DNA from: an uncultured Alcanivorax sp.
GTDB taxonomy: Bacteria; Pseudomonadota; Gammaproteobacteria; Pseudomonadales; Alcanivoracaceae
Assembly (NCBI GenBank): GCA_913055795.1
Contig: CAJXLA010000002.1
Span: 21,420-85,419, forward strand
DNA length: 64,000 nucleotides
Direction: 5' to 3'
This document shows positions 33,947 to 42,573 of the stretch, piece by piece; position 1 is the first letter of the stretch; every line of letters starts with the position of its first letter. The position numbers were made by a program, and so were the translations under genes. The notes below the pieces were generated by a model. The model worked only from the letters and a program-made list of their open reading frames with translations. It was not told the DNA's origin and made no database searches.

Positions 33947-35442
33947 CGACCACCGTGGCACTACCGCTGGGCGCACTCCTGGCTTCACTGCTGGCGTCGG
34001 TGGTGATCTTCATGCTGCCGGAACGCCGGCACGGCGCGCGCATTGCCGTGAACCTGTCGGCGGCGGCGCTCAAGCTGGCGCTGGTGTGCGTCATGATCTG
34101 GGGCGTGTTTCAGGGCCGGGCATATGGACTGCGTTTCGCGGTCCTGCCGGAACTGGATTTCGTGCTCCGGGCCGACGCCCTGGCCATGATGTTCGCGGGG
34201 CTGTCCTCACTGTTGTGGCTGCTCACCACCGTCTATGCCGTGGGCTATCTGGAAGACTCGCCCAACCGCAGCCGTTTCTTCGGTTTCTTCAGTCTCTGTG
34301 TGGCTTCCACCCTGGGCATTGCCCTGGCGGGCAATCTGTTCACCTTCTTCGTATTCTACGAAATGCTCACGCTGTCCACCTATCCGCTGGTGGTCCATCG
34401 GGGCACGCCCGAGGCCCTGAGCGCCGGCCGCAAGTATCTCGCCTATACACTCACGGGCGGCGCCGTGCTCTTGCTGGGCATGGTCTGGTTGCAGAGCCTG
34501 GCCGGGGATCTGACGTTTCAGCCGCAGGGGCATTCACAGCTTCTGGCGCACCAGGATCGGGGAACCCTGACCGCCATCTTCGCGCTGCTGTTTGCCGGGT
34601 TGGCCGTCAAGGCGGCGGTCGTACCCCTGCACGGCTGGTTGCCTGCCGCCATGGTGGCGCCGGCTCCGGTGAGCGCGTTGCTGCATGCGGTGGCCGTGGT
34701 CAAGGCGGGGGCGTTCGGCATGGTGCGCGTGCTCTATCATGTCTTCGGCATCGAGTTCAGCGCCGCGCTGGGCCTGCTGGGCCCCGTCGCCGGTGTTGCC
34801 GCCTTCACCATCATCTATGGCTCGGTGCGCGCGCTCGTCCAGACGGATCTCAAGCGCCGGCTGGCGTTTTCCACCATCAGTCAGGTCGCCTATATCCCGC
34901 TGGGTCTGTGCCTGCTGGGCCCGGTGGGTACGGCCGGTGGACTCGTGCATCTGCTCCATCAGGGGCTGATGAAGATCACGCTCTTTTTCTGCGCGGGCAA
35001 CTATGCCGAAACAATTGGCGTTCAACGCATCGACGCGCTCGACGGGGCCGGGCGGCGCATGCCCGCCACCAGCATGGCGTTCACGGTCGGGGCCTTCGGC
35101 ATGATGGGCACGCCGCCGCTGGCGGGCTTCGTGACCAAGTGGACCCTGGGCACCGGGGCGCTGGCCGCGGACATGCCCTGGGTCATTGCCGTGCTGGTCG
35201 CGAGCAGCCTGCTCAATGCCGTCTATTTCCTGCCCCTTGTGCACCGGCTCTGGTTCCGTGAGCTGCCGGGGGCCTGGCCCCGGGAACATCATCACGAGGG
35301 CCGGCTGGAAACCAGCCCCTGGCTGCTCTGGCCGCCGCTGTTCACCGCCGCCAGCATTCTGGTGGTAGGCCTGCTGGCCGCCGTGCCCTTTAGCCCGCTG
35401 TCCTGGGCGGAGCTGGTGGCCGCGCGGGAGTTTGCGCCATGA
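33943..35442 (+). CDS. MrpD/NuoM-like antiporter subunit, second of three
   Basis: The protein has 499 residues and about 14 helices. A GTG start overlaps the previous stop (GTGA). TM5 E140 lies in FFVFYEMLTLSTYPLVVH and TM7 K223 in GLAVKAAVVPLHGWLPAAM. HLLHQGLMKITLFFCAGNY and MGTPPLAGFVTKWTLG are the later conserved segments. Motif FYEMLTLxTYPLV is typical of the group of Mrp/complex I-like proteins found in multi-MnhD clusters. It should translocate cations or protons. Confidence 0.9.
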   Translation: MTTTVALPLGALLASLLASVVIFMLPERRHGARIAVNLSAAALKLALVCVMIWGVFQGRAYGLRFAVLPELDFVLRADALAMMFAGLSSLLWLLTTVYAVGYLEDSPNRSRFFGFFSLCVASTLGIALAGNLFTFFVFYEMLTLSTYPLVVHRGTPEALSAGRKYLAYTLTGGAVLLLGMVWLQSLAGDLTFQPQGHSQLLAHQDRGTLTAIFALLFAGLAVKAAVVPLHGWLPAAMVAPAPVSALLHAVAVVKAGAFGMVRVLYHVFGIEFSAALGLLGPVAGVAAFTIIYGSVRALVQTDLKRRLAFSTISQVAYIPLGLCLLGPVGTAGGLVHLLHQGLMKITLFFCAGNYAETIGVQRIDALDGAGRRMPATSMAFTVGAFGMMGTPPLAGFVTKWTLGTGALAADMPWVIAVLVASSLLNAVYFLPLVHRLWFRELPGAWPREHHHEGRLETSPWLLWPPLFTAASILVVGLLAAVPFSPLSWAELVAAREFAP

Positions 35443-37106
35443 ACGGGTTGATGCTGGCTGCCGTGCTCCTGCCGTTGTTGTCTTGTGGGCCCGCAGGGCG
35501 CAACGCGCGTTGGCCCATGGCGCTGCTGGTGCTTGCGCCCGTGCCGGCCCTGGTGCTGGCCTTGCTGTTTCGCCAGGGCGAGCTGGCCCTGCCGGGGCTG
35601 TTGCTGGGCGGGGTCTGGATGCTGGACGAGATCCGCGGCACTTTTCTGGTGCTCACGGCCTTGCTCTGGCTGTTCGCCGGCGTCTACGCGGCGGGTTATA
35701 TGAAGAGCGCGGGTCTGCGTGGTTTCCGCGTGTTCTGGCTGCTGACCCTGACGGGCAATCTGGGGCTGATTCTGGCGGCGGATATCGCCGGCTTCTATAC
35801 TTTTTTTGCCCTGATGACCTTTTCTGCCTACGGGCTCATTGTCCATGCACGTACGCGGGCGGCGTACCGGGCCGGGCGGATCTATCTGATCATGGCTGTG
35901 GTGGGCGAGATGCTGTTGCTTGCCGGTTTTCTGCTGGCCGCCCGCGAAGCCGGCAGTCTCATGCTGGCGGATCTGCCGTCGGCGCTGGCCGGAGCCGGGC
36001 ACTCGGCTCTGCTGATCGCGTTGCTGGGGCTGGGTTTCGGGGTCAAGGCGGGTCTGCCCCTGCTGCATTTCTGGTTGCCGCTGGCGCACCCGGTGGCCCC
36101 CACACCCGCCAGTGCCGTGCTGAGCGGCGCCATGATCAAGGCCGGACTGCTGGGCTGGTTGTTGGTGCTGCCGTTCGGGGCCGCACCCGAGTGGTCGAAC
36201 GCCATGATCCTGGTGGGTGTGGTGGCTGCGCTGGGCGCGGGGGTCATCGGCGTTTGCCAGCATGACCCCAAGACGGTGCTGGCCTATTCCAGTATCAGCC
36301 AGATGGGCTTGATGACGTTGCTGGTGGGGGCGGCCCTGGCGGATACGGCCCCGGCTCTGGCCCTGATCCCCGTACTGGCGCTCTACGCACTGCATCATGG
36401 TCTGGCCAAGGGCGCGCTCTTCCTCGCGGTGGGGCTGCATTGGCCCCGGAACCGGGTTCGCAGGGCCCTGCTGTGGCTGCCGGTGGCCCTGCCGGGCCTG
36501 GCACTGGCGGGGCTGCCCTGGAGCAGTGGGGCCGCGGCGAAACTGGCTGCCAAGCAAGCGCTGGGGCAGGGACCGGAGGCGGGCCTGGTGTCCGCCTTGC
36601 CGCTGCTGATGAGTGCCGGCGCCGTTGCCACCATGCTGCTGGTGGCCCGATTTGTGGTCTGTCTGGCCCGTCATCGCGATAACGGCAGCAACCCGCCGGG
36701 CGTTGTCTCGGGATGGGCGGTTATGGCCGGGGTCAGTATCCTGTTGTTCTGGTGGCTGCCCTGGCCGGAGGGTATCGACCCGGAGCGGGCGAAACTGCTG
36801 TTGCCCGATGGCGCGAAAATCCGGAGCCTGAGCTGGCCCTTGCTGGCGGGCCTGGGGCTCGCGTTTCTGGCGGTGCTGGCCCCTGTCCGGGTGCCCGCGA
36901 TTCCGGCGGGTGACGCAGTCGTGATTCCGGAATGCCTGGTCCGGTGGGTCGGGCGATGGAGCAGGCCGGGTTCCATCCGGCTGCCCCGATGGGTAAGGCC
37001 GGACGTGCGCAAGATGAGTGAACAAGGGGAAGACTGGATTCGCGCGCACAATGGCGTTGTCTTTCTGGCGCTCCTGGTCGCGGCTCTGGTGCTGTTACTT
37101 CGGTAA
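35439..37106 (+). CDS. MrpD/NuoL-like antiporter subunit, third of three, lacking the TM5 glutamate
   Basis: The protein has 555 residues, longer than its two neighbours because of a C-terminal extension with a final helix (AHNGVVFLALLVAALVLLLR). TM7 lysine K203 is kept in GFGVKAGLPLLHFWLP. At the TM5 position, where the paralogues have Glu, it has A124 (TFFALMTFSAYGLIVH). A glutamate occurs in the next helix (E157 in VVGEMLLLAG) and might compensate. HHGLAKGALFLAVGL and LPWSSGAAAKLAAK follow. It could be a NuoL-like end cap or a non-pumping structural subunit. It is the last gene of the overlapping operon. Confidence 0.88.
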   Translation: MNGLMLAAVLLPLLSCGPAGRNARWPMALLVLAPVPALVLALLFRQGELALPGLLLGGVWMLDEIRGTFLVLTALLWLFAGVYAAGYMKSAGLRGFRVFWLLTLTGNLGLILAADIAGFYTFFALMTFSAYGLIVHARTRAAYRAGRIYLIMAVVGEMLLLAGFLLAAREAGSLMLADLPSALAGAGHSALLIALLGLGFGVKAGLPLLHFWLPLAHPVAPTPASAVLSGAMIKAGLLGWLLVLPFGAAPEWSNAMILVGVVAALGAGVIGVCQHDPKTVLAYSSISQMGLMTLLVGAALADTAPALALIPVLALYALHHGLAKGALFLAVGLHWPRNRVRRALLWLPVALPGLALAGLPWSSGAAAKLAAKQALGQGPEAGLVSALPLLMSAGAVATMLLVARFVVCLARHRDNGSNPPGVVSGWAVMAGVSILLFWWLPWPEGIDPERAKLLLPDGAKIRSLSWPLLAGLGLAFLAVLAPVRVPAIPAGDAVVIPECLVRWVGRWSRPGSIRLPRWVRPDVRKMSEQGEDWIRAHNGVVFLALLVAALVLLLR

Positions 37107-37155
37107 CCGGGATGAACAGCCTGTTAAGACTTTGTTCGGCAAAACGGGAAATCGC

Positions 37156-37818
37156 ATGCGCATCAAGATTACCCACCGCCGCGTAACCCTGGTGTTGCAG
37201 CTGATCCTGTTGATCGAAGCGGTGCTGGCCTTTGCCGGTAGCCGCTGGATGGTGGGTTTCCTCAGCTCCTTCATTATCGGGATCACACTGATCCCGCTTT
37301 TGTTCGAGCGCCGTTTCCGGGTCTATGCGCCGCCGCAGCTTCAGCTGCTTGCCGTGGTTTTTGTCTTCGCGACGCTGTTCCTGGGCGAAGTCTACGACTA
37401 TTACAACCGCTTCTGGTGGTGGGATATCGCCCTGCATGCCAGTTCCGGGTTTCTGCTGGGCATCCTGGGCTTTCTGCTGGTTCATGTCATGAATGAAATC
37501 GAGCGGCTGGATCTGCACATGAAACCCGGTTTCGTGGCGTTTTTCGCCTTTTTGTTTGCCCTGGGGGTGGGCACGCTCTGGGAAATCTTCGAGTTCACCC
37601 TGGATGCGCTATTGGGCATGAACATGCAAAAGCCCATGTTGGGGGATTCGTCCGGGCTCACGGACACCATGTGGGATCTGATCGTGGACGCGCTGGGCGC
37701 GCTGGTGATCAGCGTGCTGGGTTACCGCGATCTGAAAAATCGTGACAGAAAGACGTTTCTCGAGCGCTGGCTGACCAGCTTTGTGGACCGCAATCCACGG
37801 TTTTTCCTTCGGGAATGA
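37156..37818 (+). CDS. YjdF-like (DUF2238) membrane protein
   Basis: The protein has 220 residues from an ATG with CGGGAA upstream. About five helices carry the family marks RFWWWDIALHASSGFLLGILGFLLV, LWEIFEFTLDALLGMNMQKP, and DTMWDLIVDALGALVISVLGY. E. coli YjdF has about 209 residues; its function is unknown. It begins 49 bp after the last antiporter gene and could share that transcript. A hairpin and a repeat end follow. Confidence 0.85.
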   Translation: MRIKITHRRVTLVLQLILLIEAVLAFAGSRWMVGFLSSFIIGITLIPLLFERRFRVYAPPQLQLLAVVFVFATLFLGEVYDYYNRFWWWDIALHASSGFLLGILGFLLVHVMNEIERLDLHMKPGFVAFFAFLFALGVGTLWEIFEFTLDALLGMNMQKPMLGDSSGLTDTMWDLIVDALGALVISVLGYRDLKNRDRKTFLERWLTSFVDRNPRFFLRE

Positions 37819-37832
37819 CAGAGAGCGGGATA

Positions 37833-37851
37833 CGGGGCCTGAATGGCCCCG
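37833..37851 (+). terminator. hairpin after the yjdF-like gene
   Basis: CGGGGCC, loop TGAAT, GGCCCCG (7-bp perfect stem) then GTATTTC. It lies 14 bp after the stop and is likely to end the antiporter/yjdF transcript. Confidence 0.6.
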
Positions 37852-37854
37852 GTA

Positions 37855-37870
37855 TTTCAACAACCTGCTA
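37855..37870. repeat. single end of the TAGCAGGCTGTTGAA repeat family
   Basis: Read on the minus strand: TAGCAGGTTGTTGAAA. It is one end only, with the outer TA edge facing the 3' end of the reductase-like gene 8 bp away. The partner end is absent. Confidence 0.55.
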
Positions 37871-37878
37871 AAGGAGGG

Positions 37879-39117
37879 TTACGCCCTCTGTTGCACTTCA
37901 AAGGTCAGGCCCGCCCTGGCTTCCAGGCGCCGGATCAGCTTGTCACCGAAGATGGTGGCCGGCGTCCAGAAGCCGCCGGGCTTGTCCTCGCGGGGTGTTT
38001 CTTCGGCCAGGCAAAGCGCCGCCTCGGAAATCATCTTCGAGGTGGATCCGTAGCCCGGATCCTTGTCGCCGGTGACTTTCGTGCGAATCTCGTCGCCATT
38101 GGCCGTCCGGCCGTGGAAACGGATATCGAAAAAGCCCTTGTCCTGCGCTTCCGGGCTTGGGCCCTCGCCGGGCGCGGGGAGGAAGAACTTTTCCATGATC
38201 CAGCGCGTGGGTTTGATAGCGGCGCTGACCATGAAACCGCCGAGGCCGGCAGCCATGCTGTAGGCCCCCATTCGACCCTTCATGCCCTGGCCGGTAATCA
38301 CGGCTTCGTCATATTGAAAATCCGGGCCATAGGCGCCCCCGGTAATGCAGTTACTACGGTGCACCACCCGGGTGTTGATCGAGCCCATGACGAAGGGGGC
38401 CAGCCACAGGTCGAAGTCCGGGTCGTATTCGGCCGATGCGACATGGGGTTGTCGAACCCGGCTCACGCTGTCCGTGATGCACAGCGCATAGGGGTCGGCG
38501 AGAACCTTGCGCAGTTCCTTGTCCTTCGCCGCTTGCTGAGCGACGTTGAGCATGCTGGCTACCGTGCCCCCGGAAAAGGTGCCTTTCATGGATTTGACGC
38601 GCATCTTGACGCGATTGCAGGGCGCACCGAAGTTCGTTTGCGCTTGTTGCTGCAGAAAATGCACGCCCAGATCCGAAGGGATGGAGTCGAAACCGCAGCA
38701 GTGCACGATACGCGCGCCGCTTTCGCGGGCCTGAGTTTCGTATTTCTGCAGCATGGCGCGGATCCACTGAACTTCGCCGGTCAGATCGACATAGTCGGTG
38801 CCGTTTTCCACACAGGCGCTGACCATGGGCTCGCCGTAGAAGGCATAGGGGCCGACGGTGGAAAGCACGACTCGCGTCTGGCGGCACAGTTCATTGAGTT
38901 CCTCCGGCTTGTTCGCGTCGGCGGTCAGCAACGGCAGGTCCCTCGCCTTGTCACCGAGTCCCGTGCGTACCTGTTCCAGTTTTTCCCGGGAGCGTCCGGC
39001 GGCGGCCCATTTCACTTCGCCGTTCACGCCATGGGTTTCGGTGAGATAGCGGCAGATGATCTGGCCCACAAAGCTCGTGGCGCCGAATACGACAAGCTCG
39101 AAGGGTTGTTCGGCCAT
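37879..39117 (-). CDS. trans-acting enoyl reductase / saccharopine dehydrogenase-like NADP-binding protein
   Basis: The protein has 412 residues. The N-terminal Rossmann fold has VVFGATSFVGQIICRYL and WAAAGRSREKLEQV; STVGPYAFYGEPMVSACVENGTDYVDLTGE and HCCGFDSIPSDLG are hallmarks of the SCCPDH / trans-acting enoyl reductase group. Mycobacterial members reduce lipid or polyketide intermediates in trans; most bacterial ones are uncharacterised. GGAGAA precedes the ATG. It stands alone on the minus strand, upstream of no obvious partner. The substrate is unknown. Confidence 0.82.
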   Translation of the reverse strand: MAEQPFELVVFGATSFVGQIICRYLTETHGVNGEVKWAAAGRSREKLEQVRTGLGDKARDLPLLTADANKPEELNELCRQTRVVLSTVGPYAFYGEPMVSACVENGTDYVDLTGEVQWIRAMLQKYETQARESGARIVHCCGFDSIPSDLGVHFLQQQAQTNFGAPCNRVKMRVKSMKGTFSGGTVASMLNVAQQAAKDKELRKVLADPYALCITDSVSRVRQPHVASAEYDPDFDLWLAPFVMGSINTRVVHRSNCITGGAYGPDFQYDEAVITGQGMKGRMGAYSMAAGLGGFMVSAAIKPTRWIMEKFFLPAPGEGPSPEAQDKGFFDIRFHGRTANGDEIRTKVTGDKDPGYGSTSKMISEAALCLAEETPREDKPGGFWTPATIFGDKLIRRLEARAGLTFEVQQRA

Positions 39118-39230
39118 GGGTTGTTCTCCAGTGGTTATCCCGCGTTTCGATATGGAAGAACATCATGGTGGCAGCACGGGCGGGTTGCAACATTCAGAAC
39201 AGGCCTGAATGACGCATGCCGTGCTTTATC

Positions 39231-40010
39231 TCATTGAAATGTCTTACGCGACCAGTCGGTCGTATCCAGGGTTTCCCGGTACCCGTGCCAGGTGGCATGG
39301 CCGATCAGCGGCAACAGCACGGCAAAGCCCAGGTAAGCGGTAAGGAAACCCGCCAGAACACAGACGCCGATACAAAGGGACCAGACCAGCATGGCTGCCT
39401 TGTTGCGCAGGGTGGCGTTCACGCTGGAGATGATGGCGGTAATGGTGTCCGCGTCCCGGTCCAGAATCATGGGCAGGGAAAAGGCGCTGGTCATGAAAAT
39501 GATGGCGCAAAAAATGGCGCCCACGGCACTGCCGATGCCCAGGAAAAGCAACCAGTCCTGAATGCTTGTATCTGCTTCCACGGGAAAGAACACATGAATC
39601 AGGGTGGCTGCGCGCGCCCAGATGAGAAAGATGATCAGCACGGCTACGGCAAAGACCATGGCATCACTGAGGGCATTCCAGGCGTCACGGGCCGTTGCGC
39701 CCAGGGTCAGCGGGTTCCCGGTTTCGCGGCGCGCACTCACCGAATAGAGGGTGAGCGCCAGCAGCGGCCCCAGAAAAACAAAGCCGGAAATCAGGCCCAG
39801 GTAAAGGCCCAGGTTGCCCAGATACCAGGCGGCCGCGCTGATGGCGTAGCTGAAGATTACCATGATCAGGCCGTAGCTCAGGCTGATTGCGCGAGCCTGA
39901 CGCAGATCCCGCCAGCCCAGGCGCAGCCAGTGGAGCGGGGCCGTCCAGTGCAGCGATTGGCAGGGCGCGGCGAGCGGCCGGGTATCTTCGTCGTTGTTCG
40001 AGGGTGTCAT
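39231..40010 (-). CDS. DUF2189 integral membrane protein
   Basis: The protein has 259 residues and about six helices. PLHWLRLGWRDLRQARAISLSYGLIMVIFSY is the typical DUF2189 start (WLxxGwxDl). FLGPLLALTLYSVSARRETG, VFAVAVLIIFLIWARAATLIHVFFP and VLLPLIGHATWHGYRET follow in family order. The function is unknown. It lies 50 bp after fnr on the same strand, and DUF2189 genes commonly sit near respiratory or cytochrome genes. It may share the fnr transcript. Confidence 0.85.
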   Translation of the reverse strand: MTPSNNDEDTRPLAAPCQSLHWTAPLHWLRLGWRDLRQARAISLSYGLIMVIFSYAISAAAWYLGNLGLYLGLISGFVFLGPLLALTLYSVSARRETGNPLTLGATARDAWNALSDAMVFAVAVLIIFLIWARAATLIHVFFPVEADTSIQDWLLFLGIGSAVGAIFCAIIFMTSAFSLPMILDRDADTITAIISSVNATLRNKAAMLVWSLCIGVCVLAGFLTAYLGFAVLLPLIGHATWHGYRETLDTTDWSRKTFQ

Positions 40011-40060
40011 GAGCGTTGGTTGCCGGGTTATGGAGGCGGCCCTGTCAAGGCACGCCGGGA

Positions 40061-40807
40061 CTACAGATTCTGAACATTCAGCCGCAGTTCACCGTGGCGG
40101 CAGAGATGATCCCGGTCCTGTATGTCTACTTCACGGCCCTGAACGCGCAGAACCCCTTCGTTGTGCAGCCGGGTCATGATGCGGCTGACCGTTTCCACCG
40201 CCAGGCCCAGATAGTTGGCCATTTCATTACGGGGCATGGGCAGACGCAACTGGTGCGCGGACAATCCGCGCCGGTGAGCGCGGGCCGATAACGACAGCAG
40301 CAGGGCCGCGATCCGGTCCTCGGCGCTCTTGCGGCTGAGCAGCATGTGCAGCTCGCGGTCGGACTTGATTTCCTGACTCATGAGCTTAAAGAAGTGGCGC
40401 TGCAGCGAAGGAATTTGCAGCGACAGCGCTTCCATATGTTCAAAGGGCACCTCACACACGGATGAGGTTTCCAGCGCCTGGGCCGAGGAGGCGTAGTAGG
40501 CGGTACTGATGCCATCCATGCCTACCACCTCGCCGGGCAGATAAAAACCGGTGATCTGTTGCTCGCCTTCCTCGGTCAGGCTGTAGGTTTTGATAGCGCC
40601 GCTGCGAACGGCATAGACGGAACGGAACGGGTCCCGGGCGTTATACAGATGTTCGCCCGGTTTCAGGGAACGTCCACGCTTGAGGATGTTATCAAGCTGT
40701 TCTACCTGATCGGGCGCGACGGCCAGCGGCAGGCAGACCGCGCTGAGATTGCAATCATTGCAGGATACTGTCTGGACCAAGGGTGACTCCTTCAACCTGG
40801 AGGGCAT
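40061..40807 (-). CDS. fnr: FNR/ANR-type oxygen-sensing transcription regulator
   Basis: FNR carries an oxygen-labile [4Fe-4S] cluster and, when intact, binds TTGAT-N4-ATCAA sites. From the ATG at 40807 the protein has 248 residues. The cluster cysteines are C16, C19, C25 (CNDCNLSAVC) and C118 (SSVCEVPF). The cyclic-nucleotide-binding-like domain is followed by the helix-turn-helix with ETVSRIMTRLHNEG, which has the E--SR recognition residues. A TTG at 40780 preceded by AAGGAG is an equally good start, giving 239 residues. It follows hemN and the cbb3 cluster; FNR-type sites lie upstream of both hemN and ccoN. Confidence 0.95.
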   Translation of the reverse strand: MPSRLKESPLVQTVSCNDCNLSAVCLPLAVAPDQVEQLDNILKRGRSLKPGEHLYNARDPFRSVYAVRSGAIKTYSLTEEGEQQITGFYLPGEVVGMDGISTAYYASSAQALETSSVCEVPFEHMEALSLQIPSLQRHFFKLMSQEIKSDRELHMLLSRKSAEDRIAALLLSLSARAHRRGLSAHQLRLPMPRNEMANYLGLAVETVSRIMTRLHNEGVLRVQGREVDIQDRDHLCRHGELRLNVQNL

Positions 40808-40999
40808 GCTACCGGGAGCCCCGAACCGGTTCCGCCCATAGTACGCCGTTCCGAGGCGGCATTGAAGCATTCCGCGTGAATCTGTTGGCCCCTGTAAAAA
40901 CCGGGTTTTGCAAGGCGGGGAAGCCTCTTGAGCGCTTGGCAGGAATGAGACGGGTTCGCGCTCAGGAGTAATTCGCGGTTGCACAAGGCCGGGACAGCT

Positions 41000-42373
41000 T
41001 CAAAGAATCCGGCTGAAACGGCGGTTGGTTTCAGCTGCGCTCAGATAGCGGTCGAAGACCATCGCCACGGCGCGCGCAAAGGTGCGGCCCGTTTCCGTCA
41101 GCCGGAAGCCGTGTTCATTGATATGCAGCAGCCCTTCGCGGGCGAGTTCGTCCAGCCGCGGACACTCCGCGGCAAAATACTGCTCGAAATGCAGGCCCCA
41201 GCGGTCCTCGAAAGCCGGGATGTCGATCTCCATGTCGCACAGCAGACGAATGATCAGATCCCGCCGGATCCGATCATCCCGGCTCAGTCGATACCCGCGT
41301 TCAAAGGGAAGTTGACCTGTCCGTAGCGCATCTCCCCAGTCCTGCAGGTCCTTGTGGTTCTGCGCATAAAGATCGCCGAGCTGGCTGATGGCCGACGGGC
41401 CCATGGCGATGAGATCCGCTTCGCCGTGGAGCGTGTAGCCCTGGAAATTGCGATGCAGCGTGCCGGCGCGCTGGGCCCGTGCGAGTTCGTCATCGGGCTG
41501 CGCGAAATGATCCATGCCCACATGGATGTAGCCGGCTTCTTCCAGCATGCGCGCGGCGCGGATCTGCATGCGTAGCTTTTCCTCGGGTGAGGGCAGGGCG
41601 TCGTCGTTGATCTGGCGTTGCACCTTGAAGCGTTCGGGCAGGTGCGCATAATTGAACAGCGACAACCGGTCCGGACCCAGAGCGATGATTTTCTCCAGGG
41701 TGAGCGCCAGACTGCCTTCGGACTGACAGGGCAGGCCCAGGATCAGATCCATGCTCAGCGAATGGTATTCGTGGTCGCGGATCTCCTGGACCCGGTCGCG
41801 AATCATGGCTTCGGGTTGGATCCGGTTGACGGCTTTTTGCACCCGAGGGTCGAGATCCTGCACGCCCAGGCTTACGCGGTTGAAACCAATACCGCGCAGC
41901 AGCCCCAGGCGACCGTCGTCCACGGTGCGCGGATCGATTTCAATGGCGTAGTCGCCGCCTTCTTCGAGCAGGCGAAAGCGCCGGCCCGTGAGAAACATGA
42001 GTTCGGTGATCTGGGCGTCGTCCAGCCAGGTGGGGGTACCGCCGCCCCAGTGCAGCTGTACCACCGGACGCCGGGTATCCACGCGTTGGGCGTGCAGATC
42101 CATCTCCCGTTCCAGATCGTCCATGAAGGGTTCGCCGCGGGCCTTGTTGGCCGTGATGATGCGGTTGCAGGCACAGTAATAGCAGACGGTGTTGCAGAAC
42201 GGGATATGGAAGTACAGCGACAGCGGGCGCTGATCCGTGTTGCCCTCACGGATCACCTCGGCATAGTCGTCACCGTCGACTTGTTCATGGAACTGCAGGG
42301 CCGAGGGATAAGAGGTATAACGCGGTCCCTGCCCGCCGTAGCGACGTACCAGTTCCGGATCCCGGTTGGACAT
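41000..42373 (-). CDS. hemN: oxygen-independent coproporphyrinogen III dehydrogenase
   Basis: HemN is a radical-SAM enzyme that decarboxylates coproporphyrinogen III for heme synthesis without oxygen. The protein has 457 residues, as in E. coli. The cluster motif is C60-x3-C64-x2-C67 followed by C69 (PFCNTVCYYCAC). Also conserved: WGGGTPTWL, IEIDPRTV and GVQDLDP. GGGAG precedes the ATG. It lies between the cbb3 assembly cluster and fnr, the arrangement known in Pseudomonas. Its predicted leader is a palindromic repeat, downstream of an FNR-type promoter. Confidence 0.97.
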   Translation of the reverse strand: MSNRDPELVRRYGGQGPRYTSYPSALQFHEQVDGDDYAEVIREGNTDQRPLSLYFHIPFCNTVCYYCACNRIITANKARGEPFMDDLEREMDLHAQRVDTRRPVVQLHWGGGTPTWLDDAQITELMFLTGRRFRLLEEGGDYAIEIDPRTVDDGRLGLLRGIGFNRVSLGVQDLDPRVQKAVNRIQPEAMIRDRVQEIRDHEYHSLSMDLILGLPCQSEGSLALTLEKIIALGPDRLSLFNYAHLPERFKVQRQINDDALPSPEEKLRMQIRAARMLEEAGYIHVGMDHFAQPDDELARAQRAGTLHRNFQGYTLHGEADLIAMGPSAISQLGDLYAQNHKDLQDWGDALRTGQLPFERGYRLSRDDRIRRDLIIRLLCDMEIDIPAFEDRWGLHFEQYFAAECPRLDELAREGLLHINEHGFRLTETGRTFARAVAMVFDRYLSAAETNRRFSRIL

Positions 42374-42388
42374 AACGACTCCCGTTGG

Positions 42389-42525
42389 TAGCAGGCTGTT
42401 GAAAAACCCCTGGCGTACTCATCGTTGCCTTTTCCGGCGGGGCGGGCGTCGCCTTCAAAAGCACGCCTCGATTGCGAATCAGCCTCAAAGCCTGAGTACG
42501 TAACGGTTTTTTCAATAGCCTGACA
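42389..42525. repeat. TAGCAGG-family palindromic element, copy F (137 bp), in the hemN leader
   Basis: Left end TAGCAGGCTGTTGAAAAACC; right end GGTTTTTTCAATAGCCTGACA. GGCGTACTCA and TGAGTACGTAAC continue the inverted arms. The interior (CCGGCGGGGCGGGCGTCGCC) is related to copy H. The right edge coincides with the transcription start predicted from the FNR site at 42560-42573. The left edge is 16 bp from the hemN ATG. Confidence 0.85.
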
Positions 42526-42532
42526 GGGAGCC

Positions 42533-42573
42533 AGTATGATTCATGCAGTCTGCAACTTCTTGATATAAGTCAA
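42533..42573 (-). promoter_or_regulatory. FNR-type class II promoter of hemN
   Basis: Box TTGACTTATATCAA (minus strand, 42573-42560) differs from TTGAT-N4-ATCAA at one base. CATACT (42538-42533) is a good -10, placed so that the box is centred near -41.5 for a start at about 42525. The box overlaps the stop codon of the TauE/SafE-like gene. hemN is FNR- or ANR-regulated in several gammaproteobacteria. Confidence 0.65.

Noticed and set aside
40808-40984. N-terminal extension of FNR by 59 residues
   Set aside because: The extra frame is Pro/Arg-rich, has no family match and would put the cluster cysteines far from their normal place; the ATG at 40807 or TTG at 40780 fits FNR.
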